From assembly GCA_030536655.1 (NCBI GenBank), contig JAUNPN010000002.1:1-63650 (forward strand): a stretch of 63,650 nt of DNA, given 5' to 3'. Under the pieces are notes generated by a model. The model ran no database searches and had not been told where the DNA came from. It saw only the letters and a program-made list of their open reading frames with translations. Position numbers and translations under genes: made by a program. Within the stretch, counting starts at the first letter, position 1, and every line of letters starts with the position of its first letter. Below, in pieces: positions 34,262 through 42,554 of this stretch. The stretch is from a bacterium (GTDB lineage: Bacteria > Bacillota > Clostridia > UBA1381).

Positions 34262-35329
34262 ATGGGAGAAAAGGTACTTATGAAGGGCAATGAGGCTATC
34301 GGTGAGGCTGCAATACGCTCCGGCTGCCGTCACTTTTTCGGCTACCCGATAACGCCGCAGACGGAGCTGTCTGCATATATGGCTAAGAAAATGCCGAAGA
34401 TAGGAGGAACCTTCCTCCAGGCTGAATCTGAGGTTGCCGCGATAAATATGGTTTACGGAGCCGCTGCTGCGGGCATGAGGGCTATGACCAGCTCGTCAAG
34501 TCCCGGTATCAGCCTTAAGTCCGAGGGTATAAGCTATATAGCGGCGGGAGATTTGCCGGCTGTTATTGTAAATATTATGCGCGGAGGGCCCGGCTTGGGC
34601 GGTATTCAGCCGGCTCAGTCGGATTATTTCCAGGCTACAAAGGGCGGCGGTCACGGCGATTATCATCTTATAGTTCTTGCTCCGAACGGCGTTCAGGAGC
34701 TTGCAAACCTTACTGCCGACGCGTTTAATATTACCGATAAATACAGGATTCCGGTAATGCTCCTGGGTGACGGAACCATAGGTCAGATGATGGAGCCGGT
34801 TGATTTCGATGATATACCAAAGCCGGTCAGGTATGAAAAACCGTGGGCGGTTACGGGTACTAATAATGAGCGTTCCGCAAACTGTGTAAAGACGCTGTAT
34901 CTTACTCCGTCAGAGCTTGAGGACAAGGTCGTTGAGCGGTACAATAGGTATGAAATTGTTAAGGAGGAGCTTCAGCGGTATGAAGCGCATGATACTGAGG
35001 ATGCTGATATTATCATATCCGCGTACGGCATAACCTCGCGCGTGGCGGAAACCGCGGTTAAGAAGCTCCGCGCCGAAGGGATTAAGGCGGGTATTATACG
35101 TCCGATTACACTTTGGCCGTTTCCGGAAAAGATATATAAGCAGGTTCACCCTAAGGCTTTTCTCGCGGTTGAGATGAGCATGGGTCAGATGGTGGAGGAT
35201 ATAAGGCTCGCATGTGAGTGCAGAGTACCGGTGTATTTCACCGGAAGAACCGGCGGAATTATTCCTACCCCCGATGAGATTATTGCTAAAGTAAAAGAAA
35301 TTGCCGGGGAGGTATGCCCGAATGAATAA
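34262..35329 (+). CDS. 2-oxoacid:ferredoxin oxidoreductase, alpha subunit (Vor/Kor type)
   Basis: The 355-residue subunit shows the pyrimidine-binding motif GYPITPQTELSAYMA, QAESEVAAINMVYGAAAAG, TSSSSPGISLKSEGISY and RGGPGLGGIQPAQSDYFQAT, which match VorB/KorA proteins. The complex converts a 2-oxoacid and CoA to acyl-CoA, CO2 and reduced ferredoxin. Whether the substrate is 2-oxoglutarate or a branched-chain 2-oxoacid is not clear from sequence. It overlaps the next gene by 8 bases. Confidence 0.93.
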   Translation: MGEKVLMKGNEAIGEAAIRSGCRHFFGYPITPQTELSAYMAKKMPKIGGTFLQAESEVAAINMVYGAAAAGMRAMTSSSSPGISLKSEGISYIAAGDLPAVIVNIMRGGPGLGGIQPAQSDYFQATKGGGHGDYHLIVLAPNGVQELANLTADAFNITDKYRIPVMLLGDGTIGQMMEPVDFDDIPKPVRYEKPWAVTGTNNERSANCVKTLYLTPSELEDKVVERYNRYEIVKEELQRYEAHDTEDADIIISAYGITSRVAETAVKKLRAEGIKAGIIRPITLWPFPEKIYKQVHPKAFLAVEMSMGQMVEDIRLACECRVPVYFTGRTGGIIPTPDEIIAKVKEIAGEVCPNE

Positions 35330-36071
35330 GGTTATATTTGAAAAGCCAAGAGCGTTGGGAGATAAGCCGCTTCACTACTGCGCGGGCTGTTCGCACGGAA
35401 TTGTACACAGGCTTGTCTGCGAGGTGCTTGACGAGCTGGAGCTTACAGGCAGAGCTGTATGCGTTGAGCCGGTCGGCTGCTCTGTTACGGCAGATGAATA
35501 CTTTAATTTTGACGTTGTGCAGGCTGCGCACGGAAGGGCTCCGGCGGTTGCAACCGGAATAAAACGGTCGCTGCCAGGGAATATAGTGTTCACATATCAG
35601 GGAGACGGAGATTTGGCGGCTATTGGTACTGCCGAGACCGTCCACGCAGCAGCAAGAGGTGAAAACATAACTGTTATATTTATTAACAATACTATCTATG
35701 GAATGACAGGCGGGCAGATGGCTCCGACGTCGCTTCCGGGTCAGGTGACGCAGACCTCTCCCTACGGAAGGGACACTAAAACTCAGGGCTACCCGGTAAA
35801 GGTATGCGAAATGCTTTCCACGCTTGACGGTCCGTCGTTTATTGCGCGCTGTGCTGTTGACAGTGTGCCGCATATAAAAGAGGCTAAAAAGGCGATTAAA
35901 AAGGCGTTTGAATACCAGTGCGGGGGCAGAGGGCTTTCCTTTGTCGAGATACTGTCGACTTGCCCGACAAACTGGGGTATGCCGCCGCTTGAGGCAGTCG
36001 AACGGCTGCGCACGGAGATGATTCCTTACTATCCCTTGGGAGTGTACAAGGATGAGAAGGGGGCGGAATAA
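35322..36071 (+). CDS. 2-oxoacid:ferredoxin oxidoreductase, TPP-binding beta subunit
   Basis: The 249-residue subunit binds thiamine diphosphate: HYCAGCSHGIVHRL (Cys ligand region), GRAPAVATGIKRS, and the TPP motif YQGDGDLAAIGTAE through FINNTIYGMTGGQMAPTS. ATG 35322 lies 9 bases after GGGGAGG and inside the end of the alpha gene, so translation is coupled. The next gene starts directly after the stop. Confidence 0.94.
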   Translation: MNKVIFEKPRALGDKPLHYCAGCSHGIVHRLVCEVLDELELTGRAVCVEPVGCSVTADEYFNFDVVQAAHGRAPAVATGIKRSLPGNIVFTYQGDGDLAAIGTAETVHAAARGENITVIFINNTIYGMTGGQMAPTSLPGQVTQTSPYGRDTKTQGYPVKVCEMLSTLDGPSFIARCAVDSVPHIKEAKKAIKKAFEYQCGGRGLSFVEILSTCPTNWGMPPLEAVERLRTEMIPYYPLGVYKDEKGAE

Positions 36072-36620
36072 ATGAACAGCTGTGAAATGATACTTGCAGG
36101 CTTCGGCGGTCAGGGAATACTTTTTGCGGGAAAGATGCTTGCATATGCGGCTATGCTCAGGAACAGGCATTTGTCATGGCTTCCGTCGTACGGCCCGGAG
36201 ATGAGGGGCGGAACCGCGAATTGCCATGTTATAATAAGCGATGATCCGGTCGGTTCACCTATTATTCTGAAGCCGGATATAATGGTTGCGATGAACAGAC
36301 CGTCGTTGGATAAGTTTGAGGATGAGGTTGTGCCCGGCGGAATGATTTTTGTTGACAGCTCCTTGATTGACCGGAGGGTCAAAAGGACTGACGTTGAAGC
36401 TGTGTATATTAACGCCACGGAAACGGCGGACAAAGCCGGCAGAAAGACGCTTGCAAATATGGTTATGCTCGGTGCGGTTATCGAAAAAACCGGACTTTTC
36501 AGTACGGATGAAATGAAAGAAACAATAATAAAATCCATTCCTGCGAAAAAGGCGGCTCTTGCAGCGCCTAATATTGAAGCGGTTGAAATGGGAGCTGAAT
36601 ATATCAGAAAGAATAAATAA
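36072..36620 (+). CDS. 2-oxoacid:ferredoxin oxidoreductase, gamma subunit
   Basis: The 182-residue subunit starts MNSCEMILAGFGGQGILFAG, the gamma-domain signature, with WLPSYGPEMRGGTANCHVII and MNRPSLDKFE. It completes a four-subunit enzyme in the order delta-alpha-beta-gamma. No gap separates it from the beta gene. Confidence 0.94.
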   Translation: MNSCEMILAGFGGQGILFAGKMLAYAAMLRNRHLSWLPSYGPEMRGGTANCHVIISDDPVGSPIILKPDIMVAMNRPSLDKFEDEVVPGGMIFVDSSLIDRRVKRTDVEAVYINATETADKAGRKTLANMVMLGAVIEKTGLFSTDEMKETIIKSIPAKKAALAAPNIEAVEMGAEYIRKNK

Positions 36621-36634
36621 TAGGAGGGTTTTGC

Positions 36635-36928
36635 ATGGCAGCAGCAAAAAAAAGAAAATTATTGACCTATAAGGGTAAACCGCTTTTAAGATGCGGAAAC
36701 AGGGTATATTACGGTTATCTTGATGACAAATATATCCTTGTTCTGGATGTGGTTGAAAGTGAAAAGCTCAAGGATATTGAGGTGTCGAAAAAGGTTATTA
36801 TTCAGGTTATGGATAATACCGGTGAGCTTGGCAAAGGCTCGGTGTTCAGGAAGGCTGAACGTTCAGACTTGTACTCGGCGATTGATATAGGCGAGTGGTG
36901 GCTTAAGCAGGCTATTCAGAACGCGTAA
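36635..36928 (+). CDS. 97-residue conserved-looking hypothetical protein
   Basis: The product is basic at the N-terminus (MAAAKKRKLLTYKGKPLLRC) and otherwise mostly beta (YYGYLDDKYILVLDV, KKVIIQVMDNTGELG) with a short C-terminal helix (GEWWLKQAI). It starts 14 bases after the gamma subunit behind AGGAGG and ends before the operon terminator. I recognise no family; similar small proteins of unknown function exist in Clostridia. Confidence 0.75.
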   Translation: MAAAKKRKLLTYKGKPLLRCGNRVYYGYLDDKYILVLDVVESEKLKDIEVSKKVIIQVMDNTGELGKGSVFRKAERSDLYSAIDIGEWWLKQAIQNA

Positions 36929-36937
36929 ACAAGTATT

Positions 36938-36976
36938 ACGGCCGCTGATGATATTTTCAGCGGCTGTATATTTTTG
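36938..36976 (+). terminator. terminator of the 2-oxoacid oxidoreductase operon
   Basis: GGCCGCTGA and TCAGCGGCT pair, followed by GTATATTTTT. Confidence 0.75.
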
Positions 36977-37076
36977 CTCGTTGGACTATTGTATATTTTC
37001 TTTTTTTAAAGACCAAGCGGTACAATAGGTAGAAATATTATTCACAGAATATTTACAAAAAAATTGAATAAAGCAC

Positions 37077-37105
37077 TTGAAATTGCAGTAAACTTATGAT
37101 AGAAT
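37077..37105 (+). promoter_or_regulatory. tmRNA promoter
   Basis: TTGAAA (37077-37082), 17-base spacer, TAGAAT (37100-37105), about 15 bases before the mature 5' end. Confidence 0.7.
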
Positions 37106-37119
37106 ATATTTAAATCCAT

Positions 37120-37471
37120 GGGGCTGCAATGGCTTCGACGGGGATGAGGAAGCTTGAGAAGCGAGTAGCGGATGAGTCAGCCGCTTTAAAAAGGCTCAAA
37201 TTTTTAAAATAAACGCTAACGATAGAGAATTAGCTTTAGCTGCCTAAGCAGCTTCGTCTCCCCTGTGAGTACCACGGCACAGGCTGAGGCGCATACCAGT
37301 GGTGAACGTGCGTTGGAGAGCGTTCCGGCTCCTTCCATGAATTAGGAACTACTGATACCGCTGCTTTGACTGCGGAGCTGCGGTAAAGGGAATGTAAATC
37401 ACAGTCTGCACTCGGAGAAACTTGAGTGGATTTGTTTTCGGACACGAGTTCGATTCTCGTCAGCTCCACCA
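37120..37471 (+). ncRNA. ssrA: transfer-messenger RNA (tmRNA)
   Basis: The 352-base RNA has the tRNA-like ends of tmRNA: GGGGCTG at the 5' end pairs with CAGCTCC before the encoded ACCA, with the typical GCAATGGCTTCGACGGGGAT and GTTCGATTC T-arm. The tag reading frame near 37210-37245 encodes ANDRELALAA (possibly preceded by Asn) and stops with TAA; the ALAA end is the usual degradation signal. It rescues stalled ribosomes together with SmpB. Confidence 0.97.
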
Positions 37472-37478
37472 TTTACAA

Positions 37479-37521
37479 AACCGCATAACTACGCTGAAAT
37501 ACGTTAGTTATGCGGTTTTAT
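37479..37521 (+). terminator. tmRNA terminator
   Basis: AACCGCATAACT (37479-37490) and AGTTATGCGGTT (37506-37517) form a perfect 12-bp stem followed by TTATT. Confidence 0.85.
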
Positions 37522-37615
37522 TACGTTTTTAGATTTCAAAAAAGTGCATAGAAGAACATAAAAAAGTAAATGGTATGTAGTCAAGCTGTAGTCAATTTTG
37601 AGAAATTTGTCATTC

Positions 37616-38815
37616 TCAATCTCTCCTATATGTGATATTGCACATCTCAATCCAATTACAAATTGTGTCAAAGACTAATTTAGTATTACCACAGTTACAG
37701 TGATTTTGCGCCTGCTCCTTATCGGTAAACAATCGGAAAGTCAGTGAACGCACATTTTTCATCATATTTATCTCTTTACCCACCATTTTGTAATTTATAA
37801 AATGGTCTTGATTTGCACCGAGAATTAAAATATCCTGTGTTATTTTATAAGCTATCGGAGTTAAATCATAAAGCATTAACTTTTTAGCATATTCGTAAGC
37901 GTCTTTTGCTTCGTAAGCATAGCAGCCGTGTTTTAATCCCCAATCAATGCTCGGCTCCTTTTTTGACGCTATTTTAAATATTGCATTTATGACAGCCCGG
38001 CATTTGAGCTTTATTAAAACATTTAACAGCTTTTGCACGGCTGTCGGCATATCGCCCATAATGATGTCCATAAAACAAGGAAATACAGACCACGCAACAA
38101 CTCTTTTGATGCGTGTATCAAACGCGGCTGCGCGTGGTGCGAGATAGCCGCCGAGCGATGCGCCGATAACCGTTACATCATCTAAATTAAAATAATTTAA
38201 TATCGTCTTGACTGGCTTTTCCCATTCGTGTGTGAAATGTTTGTTTTGTAATCGCACAACACCGCCTTGTCCCGGGCCTTCAAACATATATACCTCATAG
38301 CCATTTTCTCTCAAATAGAGCATAGGGAAGAAAAATTCTTCAAAATAGCTGTCATTGCCGCCGTGTAAAAGTATAATTCCTTTACTTTCGGTATTAGGTT
38401 TTACTCTCATAACAGGCAGACAGATATTTTCATAAGGAACACTGTATTTGGTAACAACAGGTGTATCGCCCGTGAAGAAATCCGCAAAATACTCATAAAA
38501 CATATCAGTTGCGTATTTGTAATATTTCTTTTTATCGCTATCACCGTCATACATAAAAAATTCACTCATACGATAATATCCGATTGCATTTTCGATGCGG
38601 TGTTCAGACATCGCTTTATCACCAAGAGCAATAAGTTCGCGCTTCCAATCCTTGCTGTTATGTATTCTATGGGATATTTTTGCAACATCCTCATATCGTC
38701 CTCCGTCCCAATTTATAACCCTGTTTAGCTGAAAATCAAAATTTGAATTATCGTTTAATTGATACACGCCTGTTTTGAATTTGATTTTCGTGTTTATATC
38801 ATATCTTTGTTCCAT
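37616..38815 (-). CDS. alpha/beta hydrolase
   Basis: The 399-residue protein has an N-terminal helical cap region (about 1-130) and an alpha/beta-hydrolase core: oxyanion HGGNDSYFEEFFFPML, nucleophile elbow VIGASLGGYLAPRAA (Ser about 225), acid LILGANQDHFINY, and a likely catalytic His in QAQNHCNCGN. It resembles the FrsA/dipeptidyl-peptidase-like esterases. It follows the methyltransferase gene by 12 bases on the same strand, so they form an operon. Substrate unknown. Confidence 0.85.
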   Translation of the reverse strand: MEQRYDINTKIKFKTGVYQLNDNSNFDFQLNRVINWDGGRYEDVAKISHRIHNSKDWKRELIALGDKAMSEHRIENAIGYYRMSEFFMYDGDSDKKKYYKYATDMFYEYFADFFTGDTPVVTKYSVPYENICLPVMRVKPNTESKGIILLHGGNDSYFEEFFFPMLYLRENGYEVYMFEGPGQGGVVRLQNKHFTHEWEKPVKTILNYFNLDDVTVIGASLGGYLAPRAAAFDTRIKRVVAWSVFPCFMDIIMGDMPTAVQKLLNVLIKLKCRAVINAIFKIASKKEPSIDWGLKHGCYAYEAKDAYEYAKKLMLYDLTPIAYKITQDILILGANQDHFINYKMVGKEINMMKNVRSLTFRLFTDKEQAQNHCNCGNTKLVFDTICNWIEMCNITYRRD

Positions 38816-38827
38816 TGTCCCACCTCT

Positions 38828-39496
38828 TTATTTTATACACCGAAAACAAGCCATTGATTTAACAGTTTCAATATGCACCTTTGAATACATAGACTTTAAC
38901 CGTTTTTCAAGACTATCTTTTGTTTCAAACGGCGGCGTTAAATAGCCCATTTTTGTGTAAAGTTTTGTAAGAAACAAATCCGTGCGCTTGCTTTCTCCCA
39001 CAACGGCGAAGCAGCCGCACAAAATACCGTCATTTTTCAAAACACGATAAGTTTCGGAGTATGCTGCATCCTTATCGGGAAAAGCGTGGAAGCCGTTTAA
39101 GGATAAAACGATGTCAAAACTCTCATTGTCAAACGGCAGCTTGCCGACATCACCCTGCATAAATTTTATCTTTTCTATATTCATTTCATCAGCTCTATAT
39201 TCAGCACGAGCCATCATTTCGGGGGAATAGTCAAGACAGACAATATCCGCTTTTTTGAGTTTTTTATACAGTGGCATTGTCAAAATTCCTGTTCCGACAG
39301 GCACTTCAAGTAATTTGCCGCAAAAATCCTCAGTAATCGGCGATAATGCTTTTTCAAGATATTCCTTATTTTCTTCCTTATTCATTCGCCATACAATACG
39401 GTTTACAAGCGAGCCTAAAAAAGTTGTGCTTGTTATCATTCCATCATAAAAATTGCTTTTGCCTAATTTTTTATATGATGATTTAGTATTACTCAT
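38828..39496 (-). CDS. class I SAM-dependent methyltransferase
   Basis: The 222-residue enzyme has methyltransferase motif I (LLEVPVGTGILTMPLY), motif II (ADIVCLDYSPEMMARAEYRA), FMQGDVGKLPFDNESFDIVL and NGFHAFPDKDAAYSETYRVL. It is a Methyltransf_11 type (UbiE-like small-molecule group). AAGGAGGAATTTAAT precedes the ATG. A strong promoter with a palindromic operator controls it and the hydrolase. Confidence 0.9.
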   Translation of the reverse strand: MSNTKSSYKKLGKSNFYDGMITSTTFLGSLVNRIVWRMNKEENKEYLEKALSPITEDFCGKLLEVPVGTGILTMPLYKKLKKADIVCLDYSPEMMARAEYRADEMNIEKIKFMQGDVGKLPFDNESFDIVLSLNGFHAFPDKDAAYSETYRVLKNDGILCGCFAVVGESKRTDLFLTKLYTKMGYLTPPFETKDSLEKRLKSMYSKVHIETVKSMACFRCIK

Positions 39497-39510
39497 ATTA
39501 AATTCCTCCT

Positions 39511-39562
39511 TATAGTTAGCTATACCTAACTATATTTTACACCCGTTTACGCTTTTTGTCAA
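39511..39562 (-). promoter_or_regulatory. promoter and palindromic operator of the methyltransferase operon
   Basis: On the minus strand TTGACA (plus 39557-39562), a 17-base spacer and TAAAAT (plus 39534-39539). A near-perfect palindrome with arms TATAGTTAG and CTAACTATA (39511-39534) covers the -10 end and transcription start, typical of a repressor of the PadR, MarR or TetR type. No such regulator gene is adjacent. Confidence 0.65.
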
Positions 39563-39656
39563 TACAATACAAGAAGATATCACTTAAATTAATTTTTGTA
39601 AATAATTTGTAACAAATTCCATTCATCGACCAAACAATCAAGCATGATATTAGATA

Positions 39657-39926
39657 TTAGTTTTTTGAGCCTGTTTCTGATTTGAAAAGCTTAATAAGAT
39701 TTATAGCATATTTCCTTGCGATATTTAAATTAAACTGAACATTTTTATCTTGTGTGCGACAATGGTCTTCATCAAAATGAACATCAAGAAGCCGGTGCAT
39801 TGTTTCGACAGACCATTCCATTCGGGTGTAAAATCCGTGCAATTTGAAAACGGCGGGTGTTTTGCCGACAGATGAATAACCGCCGTTACCGCGTCCGCCA
39901 ATCCCGCCAAGTGTCCGATACACCAA
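39657..39926 (-). pseudogene. C-terminal fragment of an ISAs1-type transposase
   Basis: The last ~55 residues (RMEWSVETMHRLLDVHFDED, HCRTQDKNVQFNLNIARKYA, INLIKLFKSET) match the C-terminal catalytic-Glu region of ISAs1/H-repeat transposases. The upstream part (GGIGGRGNGGYSSVGKTP) is Gly-rich and out of family, so only the tail survives. Confidence 0.7.
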
Positions 39927-40140
39927 GTTATGATATATTCCTAATTTTGGATATATCCGTTTTTTCTCCCCGTAATATTTAAAGCCCTCGCTATGGACTG
40001 CGCCATCGAGGGCTTTTCTGCGATTATTAACTTATGTTTCATTGTTTAAATATTCTACTTAAATTTTTGCATACAAAAACAGCGCCCAATTATGAGCGCT
40101 GTTTATTATAATTGTTGAATTGTTGTGATAGACAAACTGG
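39891..40140. repeat. long direct repeat flanking the toxin-antitoxin cassette, left copy
   Basis: It shares with 41990-42236 the phrases GTGTCCGATACACCAAGTTA, TTTTGGATATATCCGTTTTT, GTAATATTTAAAGCCCTC, GAGGGCTTTTCTGCGATTAT and GAGCGCTGTTT. It contains two hairpins (AAAGCCCTCG/CGAGGGCTTT and AACAGCGC/GCGCTGTT) that can terminate transcripts. The copies differ at many positions, so the duplication is old. It begins in the transposase fragment, so the repeats are probably IS-derived. Confidence 0.75.
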
Positions 40141-40148
40141 AAGTTGTG

Positions 40149-40913
40149 CTACTGTAGCCCTATAATAAAGAGTACCAATGCCATAATCGTCAGAACAGTC
40201 CAGCCGATATATCTTCCTGCAATTTCCCAATCAGACGGATCTGCATGGTCGACATTGCGAATCTGAAATGCCAGATTCCAACGGAACAGCTCATCTGCAA
40301 ACAAAATAGAAATTGTATTGAGAACGCAGATGAACACAGCTCCAAACAATGCAAACCATTCGCCCTTATGTGTTAGTTCGGGATCATTCATAAGCTCCAG
40401 TATAGTAGATGCAGATGGTTCTACGGGATCAATTACGTCCCCGTTTTCGTTCCTCTCGATTCCATCGCTGGTTACATAGGAAACTCCATAGTTATCTAAG
40501 GTTCCGTCCTCATTGTATAGCCAATATGAATCCCCGGTTTCCAAAACACCCCCACGAAACAAAATATCTTCTCCTTGACGAAGCTCCATACCAGTCATAT
40601 ATTCTGCCATTTCTTCGTCCCTCGGAATAGCTGTAGGATCTTCTTTTGCTGTATAAGGACCATAGGTTTTATCACCATGCTGAAACACAACGGTCCTATC
40701 CTTAGACACCGTAAAATGTGCCTGTTGCCCTTGGATTTTACCGGAATACACCGTATTGCCATTTTCTTGACTTGGGACAAGAATTGTGTCCTTATATTCA
40801 AATCCAACTTGTGAGATTGTCATAGGATAAACCACCGCAAATACCAGTGCCATAGCAATCATAAATATTAGGACACCTTTTTGATAGCGATTCAAACTTT
40901 TGATTTTTTCCAT
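40149..40913 (-). CDS. membrane protein of unknown function
   Basis: The 254-residue protein has an N-terminal membrane helix (about 10-32, GVLIFMIAMALVFAVVYPMT), an extracytoplasmic beta-rich domain of about 150 residues (VYSGKIQGQQAHFTVSKDRT), and two C-terminal helices (about 183-206, FALFGAVFICVLNTISILFA, and 233-253). GGAAGGTGAG lies before ATG 40913. It is the third part of the cassette between direct repeats. No family recognised. Confidence 0.7.
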   Translation of the reverse strand: MEKIKSLNRYQKGVLIFMIAMALVFAVVYPMTISQVGFEYKDTILVPSQENGNTVYSGKIQGQQAHFTVSKDRTVVFQHGDKTYGPYTAKEDPTAIPRDEEMAEYMTGMELRQGEDILFRGGVLETGDSYWLYNEDGTLDNYGVSYVTSDGIERNENGDVIDPVEPSASTILELMNDPELTHKGEWFALFGAVFICVLNTISILFADELFRWNLAFQIRNVDHADPSDWEIAGRYIGWTVLTIMALVLFIIGLQ

Positions 40914-41005
40914 AGTCTCACCTTCCATTCAAATTCCGATTTATCTGTTCATATAATTTTACCATACTACAGCCTCACAATCAATAAATAAATTGTAAAT
41001 TATCT

Positions 41006-41350
41006 TTACTCTATGTCGAACCTGTTAAACAATTCGCTATCCAGTTCCGTAATATCCTCGAATAATATCTCCGTGCCGTCTTGTAAAATGAGCTTGCGTT
41101 CGTAATTATCAAACTTCCGAACCGTTACGCATACTGTTACATATTCGCCGCCGGATTTCTTTTTATCGGGAACAAAATAGGTAACGGTTATCTCTGAATA
41201 TTCATCGGCATACTCGCAAAGTATACGGAGTTTTTCATTTAAAACCGCTTTTGGCGTTTCGCATGTGCAAATACTTGACTCTGTTTGTATATCCGCCGCC
41301 GTGAAACCGTCCGGGATTTTCTTTGTTTTCATAAGTGTACTCCGTTTCAT
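41006..41350 (-). CDS. 114-residue protein co-encoded with the toxin, YolD-like
   Basis: Its ATG overlaps the toxin stop codon (ATGA), so translation is coupled. The C-terminal half (ITVTYFVPDKKKSGGEYVTV, FDNYERKLILQDGTEILFED) follows the strand pattern of YolD-like/WYL-type small beta domains, a weak resemblance. It could be a third component or simply a passenger of the toxin-antitoxin operon. Confidence 0.6.
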   Translation of the reverse strand: MKRSTLMKTKKIPDGFTAADIQTESSICTCETPKAVLNEKLRILCEYADEYSEITVTYFVPDKKKSGGEYVTVCVTVRKFDNYERKLILQDGTEILFEDITELDSELFNRFDIE

Positions 41351-41610
41351 AATCCTAAAATATCCTTGTGATGTCCCACATCAAGCAATAAAATGATAAT
41401 TCCATTATCATACTGCCACAATATCCGTATATCCATATTTACGCTCATTTCAAATATATTATCAAGTCCCTGTACTTTTTTTGTTCGCAGTGACGGATAA
41501 AACGGATTTTGAATAAGCAGCTGTAATTTCTGTGCAGCGGCTTTTTGCTCTTTAGGGGATAGTTTTTTAAGACTTTTTTCAAAGACCATTGTAAATTTCA
41601 ACTTATACAT
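41347..41610 (-). CDS. RelE/ParE-superfamily toxin
   Basis: The 87-residue protein has the compact RelE-like layout: KFTMVFEKSLKKLSPKEQKA, then NPFYPSLRTKKVQGLDNIFE, then VNMDIRILWQYDNGIIILLL and GHHKDI. The conserved Arg in RILWQY and the end GHHK are typical of this group of mRNA-cutting or inhibitory toxins. It starts inside the end of the AbrB-type antitoxin gene. Confidence 0.85.
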   Translation of the reverse strand: MYKLKFTMVFEKSLKKLSPKEQKAAAQKLQLLIQNPFYPSLRTKKVQGLDNIFEMSVNMDIRILWQYDNGIIILLLDVGHHKDILGL

Positions 41611-41869
41611 TGTCTATATCTATCCCCATATCCGCAAACATATCATCTACATTTTTATAGGCTTTTTGATTTGCTGTATCGTTTTCTGACTCCTTTATCA
41701 GCCTTGCAATTTTTACAAGCTTATCTTTCGGGTACACTACAACAGGGCATAGGAAAATACCGCCGTCCTTTTCCGTAATATCAAATTTATCTCCTTCGGA
41801 AATACCCATCTTTTTGATAATCTCTGCCGGAATGGTAATCTGCGAACGTCCTCTTATTTCAGCCAACAT
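41603..41869 (-). CDS. AbrB/MazE-type antitoxin
   Basis: The 88-residue protein opens with the swapped-hairpin AbrB signature (AEIRGRSQITIPAEIIKKMG, GDKFDITEKDGGIFLCP) and ends in an acidic flexible tail (KNVDDMFADMGIDIDNV) suited to bind the toxin. It precedes the toxin with an 8-base overlap. AAGGAGTGATTAT lies before the ATG. Confidence 0.88.
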   Translation of the reverse strand: MLAEIRGRSQITIPAEIIKKMGISEGDKFDITEKDGGIFLCPVVVYPKDKLVKIARLIKESENDTANQKAYKNVDDMFADMGIDIDNV

Positions 41870-41989
41870 ATAATCACTCCTTGCTCTGATTTTCTGAATT
41901 TCTTACACTTATATTATATAATTCTTTTAGGAAAAAATCAAGTATTTTCAATAAAGAGTTTGTTAATTTTTATCATCATACTCAGACGC

Positions 41990-42236
41990 GTTCGCCAATC
42001 CTGCAAGGTGTCCGATACACCAAGTTATGATACATTTCTTATTTTGGATATATCCGTTTTTTTCGTAATATTTAAAGCCCTCAATATAGATCGCGCCATT
42101 GAGGGCTTTTCTGCGATTATTAACTTATGTTTCGTTTAAAAATTTTTCTTTCTGATTTTTTTTATTAAAAAATAGAGTCCACAGTAATGAGCGCTGTTTG
42201 TGTTATTATTTTGTTGTGGTTGATAAACTGGAATAT
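41990..42236. repeat. long direct repeat flanking the toxin-antitoxin cassette, right copy
   Basis: It is the partner of 39891-40140, in the same orientation, with the hairpin AAAGCCCTCA/TGAGGGCTTT and the end TGATAAACTGG. The first ~30 bases (TTCGCCAATCCTGCAAGGTG) come from the same transposase region as the left copy. Confidence 0.75.
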
Positions 42237-42405
42237 GTATACCGTTTTTTTAATCCCACATATGCTGCTTGATTCTTTCATATTCTTTGGCACTAATATC
42301 TATTACTACGCCGTGTTTAAAATTATGGGAATATAAATTTCTCTTTAGCACAATTTAATTGCACGTTATCCAAAGCATTATAACAATATCTTTTGTTAGA
42401 TAAAA
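42237..42405 (-). other. gene-remnant stretch
   Basis: A minus-strand frame ending at 42250 encodes HNFKHGVVIDISAKEYERIK followed by QHMWD and a stop. It looks like the C-terminus of a decayed gene because no start or ribosome site is present. The family is not recognised, and the rest of the stretch shows nothing. Confidence 0.35.
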
Positions 42406-42454
42406 TAAAAGCTGTCCGGAAAATATTATTGCATGTTTTCCGGACAGCTTTCAA
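42406..42454. terminator. bidirectional terminator
   Basis: AAAGCTGTCCGGAAAA and TTTTCCGGACAGCTTT form a 16-bp perfect stem. It lies about 100 bases after the phosphoesterase gene on the minus strand. Confidence 0.8.
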
Positions 42455-42554
42455 AAGAGGACGTAACAAAATCCGCATTTTTAAATCCTCTTTTTCTAAA
42501 GCAGGTGCAGGTGATCGCACCTCAAAAAATATATGAATGTAACTTGTTTTTTGT

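Noticed and set aside
37236-37472. Minus-strand frame over tmRNA
   Set aside because: It is antisense to a complete ssrA gene; such frames are a known false prediction.
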